From the NCBI RefSeq assembly GCF_003627055.1, contig NZ_CP032624.1:496001-560000 (forward strand): DNA of 64,000 bases. Direction: 5' to 3'. Every line of letters begins with the position of its first letter. Position 1 is the first letter of the stretch. Below are positions 7,620 to 16,076 of this stretch, piece by piece. The stretch is from Gryllotalpicola protaetiae (GTDB lineage Bacteria; Actinomycetota; Actinomycetes; Actinomycetales; Microbacteriaceae). The translations under genes and the position numbers were made by a program. A model generated the notes under the pieces. That model saw only the letters and a program-made list of their open reading frames with translations. It was not told the origin of the DNA and did not search any database.

Positions 7620-8653
7620 CCGTCTGGCCGGCCGAGACCGCGCCGCAGGAGCGGCTCTGGCTCGCCTTCCCGACCGGCGGGTACACGCTCGGCGAGACGG
7701 CGGCCGACGCTCACGAGGCCAGGCGGATGTGGGCCGACGTCGCGGCCGCGGCCGCCGACTTCGAGCCCGTGACCGTGGTCGTCGACCCGAGCCAGATCGC
7801 CGTCGCGACGCGCTACCTGCGCGACGATATCGAGACGGTCGTCACCCCTCTCGACGACGCCTGGATGCGCGACATCGGGCCGACGTGGGTGCATGACGAG
7901 ACGGCCGAGGGAAGCGGGCGCAGCCTGCGTGCGGTCGACTGGGTGTTCAACGGCTGGGGCGCCCCCGCGTGGGCGACCTGGGGCAACGACTCCCTCGTCG
8001 CCCAGACGGTCGCCGCGACAGCCGGCACGCCGGTCGTGAGCTCGCTGCTCGTCAACGAGGGCGGCGCGATCCACGGCGACGGCGACGGCACGGTGCTCGT
8101 CACCGAGACGGTGCAGCTGGATGCCGGCCGGAATCCGTACGCCACCAAACAGCGTGTGGAAGCCGAACTCGCGCGCACGCTCGGCGCGCGCAAGGCCATC
8201 TGGCTGCCGCGCGGCCTCACCCGCGACTATGAGGAGTTCGGCACGCGCGGCCACGTCGACATGGTCGCGACCATCCCGAGCCCCGGCACGCTGCTGCTGC
8301 ACACGCAGCAGGACCCGGCGCACCCCGACTTCGAGGTGACGCGGATGCTGCGCGATTTCTTCGAGGGCCAGACGGATGCCTCAGGCCGCCGCTTCGACAT
8401 CGTCGAGCTGCCGGCGCCCGGCGTGCTCAGCGACGACGAGGGGCCCGTCGACTACAACTACGTCAACCACGTCGTCGTGAACGGGGGCGTGATCGCGTGC
8501 GCCTTCGGCGATCCAGAGGCCGACGACCGGGCGGCGGGCATCCTCGCCGACGCCTACCCTGGGCGTCGCGTGGTGTCGCTCGACGCCCGCCCGCTGTTCG
8601 CCCGCGGCGGCGGCATCCATTGCATCACTCAGCAGCAGCCGGCGCAGCGTTAG
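7616..8653 (+). CDS. aguA: Agmatine deiminase
   Basis: A 345-residue member of the peptidyl-arginine deiminase-like family; agmatine deiminases are usually 340-370. Catalytic residues are in place: Asp in DDAWMRDIGPTW (about 80-91), His in FGTRGHVDM (about 205-213) and the nucleophile Cys336 in GGGIHCITQQQP. The enzyme hydrolyses agmatine to N-carbamoylputrescine and ammonia. It overlaps aguB by 4 nt, so the two genes supply putrescine from agmatine, either for polyamine synthesis or for nitrogen scavenging. A small hairpin separates it from the convergent Mur-ligase gene. Confidence 0.92.
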   Translation: MTVWPAETAPQERLWLAFPTGGYTLGETAADAHEARRMWADVAAAAADFEPVTVVVDPSQIAVATRYLRDDIETVVTPLDDAWMRDIGPTWVHDETAEGSGRSLRAVDWVFNGWGAPAWATWGNDSLVAQTVAATAGTPVVSSLLVNEGGAIHGDGDGTVLVTETVQLDAGRNPYATKQRVEAELARTLGARKAIWLPRGLTRDYEEFGTRGHVDMVATIPSPGTLLLHTQQDPAHPDFEVTRMLRDFFEGQTDASGRRFDIVELPAPGVLSDDEGPVDYNYVNHVVVNGGVIACAFGDPEADDRAAGILADAYPGRRVVSLDARPLFARGGGIHCITQQQPAQR

Positions 8654-8660
8654 CTGTCGG

Positions 8661-8673
8661 CCGCCTGCGGCGG
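8661..8673. terminator. Small hairpin between convergent genes
   Basis: CCGCC-TGC-GGCGG lies between the ends of aguA and the Mur-ligase gene. There is no U-tract, so termination is only suggested by position. Confidence 0.35.
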
Positions 8674-10269
8674 TCAGTCGCTGACAGGGCCCCAGCCGGA
8701 CTCGATGAGCGCCGCGGTCGCCATGCCCCGCGGGTCGTACGGGTGCCGCACACCCTGGATCTCGCGGTGGGTCTGGTGGCCGGGGCCGAACCAGAGCAGG
8801 GCGTCGTCCTCCCCCAGCATCCCCACGGCGACCTTGATCGCCTCTTCCGGCGGGAAGATCTCGCGGATGTCGCCGTCGGGCCGCGCCTCGAGCGCCCCCT
8901 TCAGCAGCCCGGCGCGGATCACCGCCGCATCCTCCCACCGGGGGTGGTGGTCGGTGACGATCGTCGCGTCGCTGTTCAGCGCTGCCGCGGCACCCATCGC
9001 TGGGCGCTTCGTCGTGTCGCGCGAGCCGTCGGCGCCGATCATCGTGATGAGGCGGCCCTTAGTGACCTTCCGCACCTCCTGCGTGGTGCGCTCGAAGCCG
9101 TCGGGGGTGTGCCCGAAGTCGAGATAGACGACAGGGCCGCGGCCCGTCGTGACGACCTCGGTGCGGCCGGGCAGCACCGTCTGGATGCCGCCGTCGCGCT
9201 CGAGCACCTGCACGATGTCGTCCCACGCGTAGCCCGCCTCGAGCAGCATCACGATCGCGATGCCCGTGTTGGCGACCATGTGCGCGCCGATGACCGGCGT
9301 GACGCTCGTCAGCGACCGGGTGCCGTCGGCCGAGCGCAGCGTGAACGCGGTGTGCACGTCTGCGGTGCTCTCGCCGGCCTCGACGATCCAGTCGGCGGTG
9401 GCAGCGAGCTCCTGGTCGAGGGCGATCTGCGGCGTCGCGATGGTCACCACGGGCACGCCCTCCCCGCGGGCGGTCTCGGCCACCACGGCGCCGGCCGGCG
9501 TGTCGAGCGACACGACGGCGCGCTTCGCGCGGTCGGCGCGGAACATGGGGAGCTTCCCGGCGAGGTACTCGTCCATGTCCGCGAAGTCATCCATGTGGTC
9601 GTACTGCAGATTCGTGAACCCGGCGACGTCGAATTTGAAGCCGTCGACGCGGTGCCGCACGATGCCCTGCACGCTGACCTCGAGCGCGAACGCCTCGACT
9701 CCGCGCTCGACCATCAGCGCGAGCAGGGCGTGCAGCTCGCTCGACTCGGGCGTCGTGAGACGGGCGGTGATGGATTCCCCGGCGATGTGCCGCTGCGCCG
9801 ATGACGACATGCCCGAGACGACGCCGAGCTGCGTCAGCAGTGCGTCCTGCAGGTGCACGGTCGAGGTCTTGCCGTTGGTGCCGGTGATGCCGAGGATCTT
9901 GAGCGGGGAATCCGCGGTGCCGTAGACCCACGCCGAATAGTCGGCGAGATGGCCGCGCGGGTCGTCTGTCACCAGCACCGGAACGGAGAGGCCCGCCTCG
10001 CGCACGAGCGCCAGGCCGTCGGCATCCGTCACGATCGCGACCGCGCCCTTGTCGACCGCCTGGGGCGCGAAAGACGCACCGTGCGCGCGCACGCCGTGGA
10101 TGCCGACGAAGATCTCGCCGCTGCGCAGATCGGCCGTCGCGAGCGTGATTCCCGTGGCGGTCAGACCCTCGAGCGACCCGTCGGCCTCGAGGCCGAAGTG
10201 CTCCGCGAACTCCGCCAGCGGCCGGGGCGTCGGGTGCTCAGGACGGAGGACGGGGGGAACGCTCTGCAT
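8674..10269 (-). CDS. Mur-ligase family protein (MurE-like paralogue)
   Basis: A 531-residue ATP-dependent peptide ligase with MurE layout: N-terminal UDP-binding domain, central ATPase with GITGTNGKTST (about 128-138) and EVSVQGIVRHRVDG, and a C-terminal domain. MurE enzymes add the third amino acid to UDP-MurNAc-dipeptide, and the motif DNPR marks those using meso-diaminopimelate. Here the matching place reads DHHPRWED, so the amino acid may differ. The gene is not next to other cell-wall division genes; it stands alone between aguA and UPF0182. A second MurE-like ligase separate from the dcw cluster is the likely reading. The ATG lies 6 nt after TAGACT, so the mRNA is probably leaderless. 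Confidence 0.8.
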   Translation of the reverse strand: MQSVPPVLRPEHPTPRPLAEFAEHFGLEADGSLEGLTATGITLATADLRSGEIFVGIHGVRAHGASFAPQAVDKGAVAIVTDADGLALVREAGLSVPVLVTDDPRGHLADYSAWVYGTADSPLKILGITGTNGKTSTVHLQDALLTQLGVVSGMSSSAQRHIAGESITARLTTPESSELHALLALMVERGVEAFALEVSVQGIVRHRVDGFKFDVAGFTNLQYDHMDDFADMDEYLAGKLPMFRADRAKRAVVSLDTPAGAVVAETARGEGVPVVTIATPQIALDQELAATADWIVEAGESTADVHTAFTLRSADGTRSLTSVTPVIGAHMVANTGIAIVMLLEAGYAWDDIVQVLERDGGIQTVLPGRTEVVTTGRGPVVYLDFGHTPDGFERTTQEVRKVTKGRLITMIGADGSRDTTKRPAMGAAAALNSDATIVTDHHPRWEDAAVIRAGLLKGALEARPDGDIREIFPPEEAIKVAVGMLGEDDALLWFGPGHQTHREIQGVRHPYDPRGMATAALIESGWGPVSD

Positions 10270-10275
10270 TCGGGA

Positions 10276-10281
10276 AGTCTA
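10276..10281 (-). promoter_or_regulatory. Leaderless promoter -10 box of the Mur-ligase gene
   Basis: TAGACT stands 6 nt before the ATG at 10269, so transcription would begin at or next to the start codon. Confidence 0.55.
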
Positions 10282-10290
10282 TCGAGCGGG

Positions 10291-13263
10291 TCACTGGCCC
10301 TCGGCCTGAGCCGCGCGCTGCAGGGCCTCCTGCAGGCGCTGCTGCGCGTCGCCGTATGCCGTCCAGTCGCCGTTCTTCAGGGCATCCTGCGCGTCGCTGT
10401 ACGCGTTCTGAGCGTCCGTGATCGCCTGCTGCAGCGCCGCGTTCTTGCCGGGCTGAGCGGTCGGCGTCGCGGTGGGCGTCGGCGTGGACGTGCCGCTGCC
10501 GCCCGACCCTGAGCCGCTGCCGTCGCCGCCCGCTGTCGGCGGCGGGGTCGTCTCTGTGCCCTGGTCGCCCGCATTCGCGCCCGAGTTGCCGCCGAACAGC
10601 TGGTCGAGCGCCGCGTCGAGCGTCGGCTGCATGTAGATCTTCGTGCCGAACGACACGATCACCTCCTGCAGCAGGGGGTAGCTCGTCGAGCCGGTCGACT
10701 TGACGTACACCGGCTCGACGTAGAGCATGCCGCCGCCGACCGGAATCGTCAGCAGGTTGCCGTACTGCACCTGGGTCGAGCCGCCGACGATGCGCAGCTG
10801 GTTCAGCTGCTGCGAGACGCCCGGGTCGGACTCGGCGGTCGCCTGCACCTGGCCGGGCCCCCACACGTTGTCGTCGGACGGGATCGTGAGCAGCGTCAGC
10901 TTCCCGTAGTCCTTCGACACCTTCCCGTGCGTATCGCCCGCGTCGGAGTCGACGGCGAGATACCCCTTGAGGATGCTTCTGCTGGCGCTCGAGTTGGATG
11001 CCGGTATGTACGTCGAATACAGCGTGTAGCTGGGCTTCGACTGCTTCGGCAGCTTCATCGTCAGGTAATACGGCGGCTGCACCGTCGTGCCGTCCTTCGA
11101 CGGGTCCGGCGGCGACTTCCACACGTCCTCGTTCGAGAAGAAGGCGCCGGCGTCGGTCACGTGGTACGACGCGAGGATCTGCCGCTGCATCTTGAACAGG
11201 TCCTCGGGGTAGCGCACGTGGCTCATCAGCTGCGCGCTCATGTCGGAGACCGGCTTGATGTTGAGCGGCAGGATCTTCTCCCAGGTCTTGAGCACCGGGT
11301 CGCTCGGGTCCCACGCGTAGAGCGTGACCTTGCCGGTGTACGCGTCGACGGTCGCCTTCACCGAGTTGCGGATGTAGTTGACGTTGTCCATCGGGAACGG
11401 CTGGCGGTCGTTCTGCGAGTCGGCGATCGCGCCCGACATGGACTGCCTCATCGAGTACGGGTACTGATCGCTCGTCGTGAAGCCGTCGATGATCCAGTCG
11501 ATGTGGCCGTCGACGACCGACGGGTACGGGTTCGAGTCAAGGGTCAGGAACGGTGCGACCTGCTTGACGCGGTCGACCGGGTCGCGGTTGTACAGGATCT
11601 GCGAGTCGGGGTTCACCTGGTCGCTGAGCACGATCTGCTCGTCCTGGAACTTCAGGGCGTACAGCAGCCGGACGAAGATGTTGGACAGCTTCGGGCCGCC
11701 GTTGCCGTCGTAGGTGTTGTAGGTCGCCTGCTTCCCGTCCTTCCCGGCCGGGTAGTCGAGCTCGACCGGCTTGCCGCCCTTGGGCGCGCCCACGATCGAA
11801 TACGGCGGCGACTCCTCGCCGAAGTACACGCGCGGCTCGTACTTCCCGAGCGTGTCGGAGGTGGGGATGCCGGACTCGAGGAAGTCCGGCGCACCGTCGC
11901 TCGCGCGCGTGTTGCCGGCTGCCGCCACGAGACCGTAGCCGTGCGTGTACACGAAGGTGTCGTTGAACCAGTTCTGCGTCGACGAGCCGAGGCCCTCCTG
12001 GTTGAGCTCGCGCACCGACACCACCGTGTCCTGCGTCTGCCCGTCGATCGTGTAGCGGTCGACGTCGAGGTTCTGCTGGAACGAGTAGTACTGGCGGAAC
12101 TGCTGCAGCTGGCTGAACGCCGGGCTGACGAGGGTGGGGTCGAGGATGCGGATGCTCGCCGTCGTGTCCGCGTCCTCGCGCAGTGCTCCTGCCGGCGTGT
12201 CGGAGGTCGCGTTGTAGGGCTGCACGTCGATGTCCGACACCCCGTAGGCATCCCTCGTGGCATGTATGGCTTTTTCGACATATGCCGTCTCCCGCGGCTT
12301 CTCGCTCGGGTCGACGGTGAACTTCTGCACACCCCACGGGTAGAGCGTGCCGATCACGATCGCACTCACGATCAGCAGCGCGAGGCCGACGAGCGGGTAG
12401 CGCCAGCGGCCGGTGACGGCGGTCAGCACGAAGACCAGCCCGACGATCACGGCGATGCCGGCGAGGATCGTCCGCGCCGGGATCGTCGCGTGCACGTCCG
12501 TATATGCCGCCCCGGTTATGGAGTCCTTGACGTTCGAATCGGTCAGGGTGTCGAAGCGGTCGAGCCAGATGCTGAGCGCCTGCACGACCATGTAGACGGC
12601 GCCGATGATGGCGATCTGCACCCGCGCGGAGCGCGAGATGCGCACCTCGCGGCCGCTCACCCGGATCGAGCCGTAGAGGTAGGCCGTCGCGATCGTCGCG
12701 AGGAACGCGATGATCAGCACCGCCAGCGCGAAGCTCACGACCGAGTGGTAGAAGGGCAGCTGGAAGATGTAGAACGCGTCGTCGATGTGGAACTGCGGGT
12801 CACTCGTGCCGAACGGCGTCGAGTGCATCCATTCGGCGGCGAGCTGCCAGCGGCTCGAGCTCGCGATGCCGGCGAACAGGCCGAACACGATCGGCACGCC
12901 CCACATCGCGAGGCGCCGCAGTGGCTCGACGACCTGCTGGTAGCGGTCGAGCTGGGTGTTGAGCTTCGCGTAGACGGGCCGCAGACGGTAGGCGAGCTGG
13001 ATCGTCAGCCAGAGGGGGAAGCCCATCCCCAGGAATCCGATCGCGAACATGCTGAGCCCCCACCACCACTGGGTGGTGAGCACGCCGAGGTAGCCGAGCT
13101 GCTGGAACCAGAGCACATCGGTGAACACGCTCGCGAAGATGAAGAACGCGATGATGAGCACCACGACGGCGCCGACCGTGATCCACACGGCTGCGCGCCT
13201 GCGGCGGTCGACGGGCGGCCGAGCAGGGCCAGAGGCAGGACCGGAGGCAGCGGCGGAACTCAC
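10291..13263 (-). CDS. UPF0182 family membrane protein
   Basis: A 990-residue protein matching the UPF0182 family of actinobacteria (Rv3193c type). Seven membrane segments fill about residues 25-320 (for example AVWITVGAVVVLIIAFFIFA). A large outer region follows, with conserved VEKAIHATRDAYG and YNATSD motifs. The C-terminal 110 residues are low-complexity Thr/Pro/Gly (about 880-935) and then an Ala/Gln-rich helix, as is common in the family. Function is not established. The GTG lies 6 nt after TAGGCT and that box overlaps the stop of the next gene upstream. In relatives it also neighbours the PDZ/Lon-like protease, as it does here. Confidence 0.92.
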   Translation of the reverse strand: MSSAAASGPASGPARPPVDRRRRAAVWITVGAVVVLIIAFFIFASVFTDVLWFQQLGYLGVLTTQWWWGLSMFAIGFLGMGFPLWLTIQLAYRLRPVYAKLNTQLDRYQQVVEPLRRLAMWGVPIVFGLFAGIASSSRWQLAAEWMHSTPFGTSDPQFHIDDAFYIFQLPFYHSVVSFALAVLIIAFLATIATAYLYGSIRVSGREVRISRSARVQIAIIGAVYMVVQALSIWLDRFDTLTDSNVKDSITGAAYTDVHATIPARTILAGIAVIVGLVFVLTAVTGRWRYPLVGLALLIVSAIVIGTLYPWGVQKFTVDPSEKPRETAYVEKAIHATRDAYGVSDIDVQPYNATSDTPAGALREDADTTASIRILDPTLVSPAFSQLQQFRQYYSFQQNLDVDRYTIDGQTQDTVVSVRELNQEGLGSSTQNWFNDTFVYTHGYGLVAAAGNTRASDGAPDFLESGIPTSDTLGKYEPRVYFGEESPPYSIVGAPKGGKPVELDYPAGKDGKQATYNTYDGNGGPKLSNIFVRLLYALKFQDEQIVLSDQVNPDSQILYNRDPVDRVKQVAPFLTLDSNPYPSVVDGHIDWIIDGFTTSDQYPYSMRQSMSGAIADSQNDRQPFPMDNVNYIRNSVKATVDAYTGKVTLYAWDPSDPVLKTWEKILPLNIKPVSDMSAQLMSHVRYPEDLFKMQRQILASYHVTDAGAFFSNEDVWKSPPDPSKDGTTVQPPYYLTMKLPKQSKPSYTLYSTYIPASNSSASRSILKGYLAVDSDAGDTHGKVSKDYGKLTLLTIPSDDNVWGPGQVQATAESDPGVSQQLNQLRIVGGSTQVQYGNLLTIPVGGGMLYVEPVYVKSTGSTSYPLLQEVIVSFGTKIYMQPTLDAALDQLFGGNSGANAGDQGTETTPPPTAGGDGSGSGSGGSGTSTPTPTATPTAQPGKNAALQQAITDAQNAYSDAQDALKNGDWTAYGDAQQRLQEALQRAAQAEGQ

Positions 13264-13269
13264 GTTTTC

Positions 13270-13275
13270 AGCCTA
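13270..13275 (-). promoter_or_regulatory. Leaderless promoter -10 box of the UPF0182 gene
   Basis: TAGGCT lies 6 nt before the GTG at 13263 and includes the stop codon of the protease gene upstream, so the UPF0182 gene can be expressed separately from it. Confidence 0.55.
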
Positions 13276-14391
13276 GCTGTGGCATGTTGCGAGCTTGCTG
13301 GTGTCGCCGTGCTCGGAGACGGTTTTCAGCACGTTCAAGGAGTCGGTCAGCGTGTTCACAGCGTAGACGCTCAGGCCGGAGGGCACGCGGCCCACGACCT
13401 CGTCGCAGTTGGACTTCGGGGCGAGGAACACGGTGGCACCGGCAGCGCGTGCGCCGAACATCTTCTGCCTGATGCCGCCGATCGCGCCGACGTTGCCCTG
13501 CGCGTCGATCGTGCCAGTGCCGGCGACGCGCTTGCCGCCGTTCAGATAGCCGGGAGTCAGCTTGTCGTAGATGCCGAGCGCGAACATCATGCCCGCGCTC
13601 GGGCCGCCGATGTTCGCGAGCTGGAAGTCGACGGTGACGGGCAGCGTGCCGTACTGCTGGCCGGCTGCCACGCCGAGGATGAAGGAGTCGCCCGACTTCT
13701 CCGGCTTGAGCGAGACGTCCTGCTTCTCGCCGCCGCGCTCGATCGTGAGCGTCACGGGGCCGCCGTGCTGCGCCTGCACCGCGTCGCGCAGATCCTGAAC
13801 GGACTCGACGGCTGAGCCGTCGACCGAGTCGATGCGGTCGTTGGGCTTGAGGTGGCCGTCAGCCGGGGAGCCCTTCTCGACCGAGGCGACGACGACGTGC
13901 TGCTCGATGTCGTAGCCGAGGGCCACGAGCGCGGCGGCGGTCGCGTCCTGCTGAGAGGTCGACATCAGCTGCGCGTTCTGCTGGTTCGCCTGGTCGGCGG
14001 TCTGGCCGCGCGGGAACTCGGCTTCGACAGGAACGACGGACTTCGAGCGCTGGAACCAGGCGGTCATGACCTGGAACCAGTTCGGCAGCTGCTGCGGGTT
14101 GCCGACCACGTTGACGGTGAGCAGGTCGAGCGAGCCGCTCGTCGGGTAGGTCTGCCGGTCGCGCACCGCCAGCACGGGCTTCGCGTTGGACGTCGCCTTC
14201 TGCCCGACGGCGGTGTCAACGCCCAGGGTGTTGAACACGGGTCCCGGCTGCTCGATGACGTACGGGCTCGGGGCGAAGCCCAGAATCAGGATGGCGGCGA
14301 CGGATGCTGCGAGCAGCACGTACCCGATGCGCTTCGCGCGCGGCATCCGTTCGCGCACAGCGTTCTCAGGCTCCTCCGAGTACAAGGTCAT
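13273..14391 (-). CDS. Membrane-anchored PDZ / Lon-like serine protease (YlbL type)
   Basis: A 372-residue protein with one N-terminal membrane anchor (IGYVLLAASVAAILILGFAP, about 22-41). A PDZ domain follows around residues 175-250 (VEKGSPADGHLKPNDRIDSV). The S16 protease domain holds the Ser-Lys dyad: Ser in NIGGPSAGMMFAL and Lys in IGGIRQKMFGA. It acts outside the membrane and presumably cleaves exported substrates; substrates are unknown. I chose ATG 14391, which has GGAAAG 7 nt upstream; a longer frame has no support and would run through the divergent gene. It is divergent from the zincin-like gene and just upstream of UPF0182. Confidence 0.9.
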   Translation of the reverse strand: MTLYSEEPENAVRERMPRAKRIGYVLLAASVAAILILGFAPSPYVIEQPGPVFNTLGVDTAVGQKATSNAKPVLAVRDRQTYPTSGSLDLLTVNVVGNPQQLPNWFQVMTAWFQRSKSVVPVEAEFPRGQTADQANQQNAQLMSTSQQDATAAALVALGYDIEQHVVVASVEKGSPADGHLKPNDRIDSVDGSAVESVQDLRDAVQAQHGGPVTLTIERGGEKQDVSLKPEKSGDSFILGVAAGQQYGTLPVTVDFQLANIGGPSAGMMFALGIYDKLTPGYLNGGKRVAGTGTIDAQGNVGAIGGIRQKMFGARAAGATVFLAPKSNCDEVVGRVPSGLSVYAVNTLTDSLNVLKTVSEHGDTSKLATCHS

Positions 14392-14473
14392 CGCGATTCT
14401 TTCCGGGTTAGCGTGGACGGGCGCCTGAATAGTATCCGGGCGCGTTATGCCATTGACGAGAGGGTTGCACGCG

Positions 14474-15820
14474 ATGTCGGACGAAGACGACAAGTCTCCC
14501 GAGGACGCCCTGCGCGACATGCTGCGCGACATGCTCGCCGGCAACGCCGAGCTCGACCCGCAGAAGCTGGCGGGAGCGGCGGGCCTGCCGAGCGACCCGG
14601 CCAGCATCCAGCAGCTGATCACGCAGCTGCAGGGCGCGCTGCGCGGCAACCCCGACGGGTCGATCAACTGGGACCTCGCGCTGCAGCAGGGGCGGCAGCT
14701 CGCGCAGTCGGGGTCGGTCGCGACGCCCCCGGGGCAGACGTCGGCGCTCGAGCAGGCGTTCCATGTCGCCGCACTGTGGCTCGACGAGGCGACGTCGGTG
14801 GGCGCGCTCGTCGCCACCCCCGCGCTGCTGTCTCGGAGCGAGTGGGTGAAGCGCACGATGCCGTTGTGGACCCAGCTCGCCGAACCGGTCGCGAACTCGA
14901 TCGCCGACTCGCTGACCAAGGTGATGAGCGAGCAGGCCCCCGAGGAGCTTCAGGGCATGCTCGCGAACGCCGGCCAGATGGTGCGCGCCGTCGGCGGCAC
15001 CCTGTTCGCGATGCAGCTCGGCCAGGTGGTCGGGCAGCTGTCCACCGAAGTTGTCTCCGGCGGCGACATCGGCATTCCCCTGCTCGAGGACGGGCAGGCG
15101 GCGCTGCTGCCGCAGAACGTGCGCGACTTCGGCGAGGGCCTCGACATCGCAGACGATCAAGTGGCTCTGTATCTGGCCGTTCGAGAGCTCGCGCACGCAC
15201 GGCTGTTCCGGCACGCGAAGTGGCTGCGGCTTCAGGTGATCACCGCGATCACCGAGTTCGCCCGCGGCATCTCGATCGACACCGAGCGGCTCGAAGACGT
15301 CGCGTCGTCGTTCGACCCGGCGAACCCTGAAGAGCTGCGCGAGGTGCTGGCCTCCGGTGCGCTGATCCCGCCGAAGACCGAGGCGCAGGAAGCGGCCCTG
15401 GCGCGCCTCGAGACTCAGCTCGCGCTCATCGAGGGCTGGGTCGACGTGGTCACGAACGAGGCGACGACCAGGCTGCCGCGCGCAGACGCCGTGGCCGAGA
15501 CCGTGCGCCGCCGCCGCGCGGCGGGCGGCCCGGCCGAGTCGGCGTTCGCGACCCTGGTCGGGCTCGAGCTGCGACCGCGCCGGCTGCGCGAGGCGGCCGC
15601 CATGTGGCGTCAGGTGACGGATGCCGTGGGGGCCGTCAAGCGCGACGAGCTGTGGTCGCACCCCGACCTGCAGCCGGAAGCCGCCGACATCGACGACCCG
15701 CAGCGACTGATCGCGAAGCTCACGGGCAACGCGCCCGTCGACCCCGAGATGGACGCGCTCGACCGGGCTCTCGAGGACCTCCTGAACGACGACTCGGGCG
15801 ACCGGCCCGCTGAGGGGTAG
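14474..15820 (+). CDS. Zinc-dependent metalloprotease-like protein (DUF2342 family)
   Basis: A 448-residue protein that fits the actinobacterial zincin-like DUF2342 family (Rv3195 type). A charged N-terminus (SPEDALRDMLRDMLAG) leads into a helical body. The nearest thing to a zinc motif is ELAHARLF at about 238-245; a canonical HExxH is not present, so catalysis is uncertain. I use the ATG at 14474 because GAGAGGG stands 9 nt upstream; the ATG at 14447 lacks a ribosome site. A -10 box TAGTAT at 14430-14435 fits a short leader. The gene sits in the same neighbourhood as in mycobacteria, beside UPF0182 and the PDZ protease. Its cellular role is unknown. Confidence 0.8.
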   Translation: MSDEDDKSPEDALRDMLRDMLAGNAELDPQKLAGAAGLPSDPASIQQLITQLQGALRGNPDGSINWDLALQQGRQLAQSGSVATPPGQTSALEQAFHVAALWLDEATSVGALVATPALLSRSEWVKRTMPLWTQLAEPVANSIADSLTKVMSEQAPEELQGMLANAGQMVRAVGGTLFAMQLGQVVGQLSTEVVSGGDIGIPLLEDGQAALLPQNVRDFGEGLDIADDQVALYLAVRELAHARLFRHAKWLRLQVITAITEFARGISIDTERLEDVASSFDPANPEELREVLASGALIPPKTEAQEAALARLETQLALIEGWVDVVTNEATTRLPRADAVAETVRRRRAAGGPAESAFATLVGLELRPRRLREAAAMWRQVTDAVGAVKRDELWSHPDLQPEAADIDDPQRLIAKLTGNAPVDPEMDALDRALEDLLNDDSGDRPAEG

Positions 15821-15828
15821 CGGCAGCG

Positions 15829-15913
15829 TAGGAACCGTGCGCAATCCGGACGATTGTTCCTACGGATCGGACGATACGACAGGGCCCTGCGTGCGAACTA
15901 GGCCCGGTTCCTA
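15829..15913 (+). repeat. 85-bp palindromic repeat, copy A (solo)
   Basis: This 85-bp element begins TAGGAACCG and ends CGGTTCCTA. It aligns without gaps to copy C (read on the other strand) at about 53 of 85 positions, and copy B has the same length. Blocks CCTACG at unit positions 31-36 and TAGGCCCGGTTCCTA at the end are shared with copy C. It lies alone in the 256-bp gap after the zincin-like gene. Its right end supplies the stop codon of the DUF4190-like remnant. Confidence 0.75.
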
Positions 15914-16009
15914 TCGGAGGTTCAGGAACACGGCATAGATCGCGCCGCCGATGCTGGCGAGCACGATGCCCGTGATGGCAAGGCCCATGCCGCGCGTGCC
16001 GTTGGCATG
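15911..16009 (-). pseudogene. Remnant of a DUF4190-like membrane protein
   Basis: Only the last 32 residues are seen: a short lead HANGTRG and one membrane helix (GLAITGIVLASIGGAIYAVF). The complete DUF4190 protein at 59433 has the closely similar GANGRGVAIVGLVIGLASA. The N-terminal half and a start are absent, and the stop comes from the 85-bp repeat. A true 25-residue membrane peptide from the ATG at 15988 is possible but has no ribosome site. Confidence 0.4.
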
Positions 16010-16076
16010 ATGTCGCGGATCGCGGGCCTGTGGACAGTCGGAGCGCCGGGCGCGCAGACTGGCGGATGCTTGCTGC

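Noticed and set aside
10927-13815. A 962-codon plus-strand frame over UPF0182
   Set aside because: Low-complexity Arg/Val/Glu translation, opposite to a clear UPF0182 protein and its neighbour.
14447-14473. The earlier ATG as start of the zincin-like gene
   Set aside because: No ribosome site precedes it, while GAGAGGG precedes the ATG at 14474 and the mapped-like -10 box TAGTAT fits that leader.
15911-15988. A genuine 25-residue membrane peptide gene
   Set aside because: There is no ribosome site or -10 box at the proper spacing, and the frame upstream of the Met keeps the DUF4190 motif, which points to a remnant.
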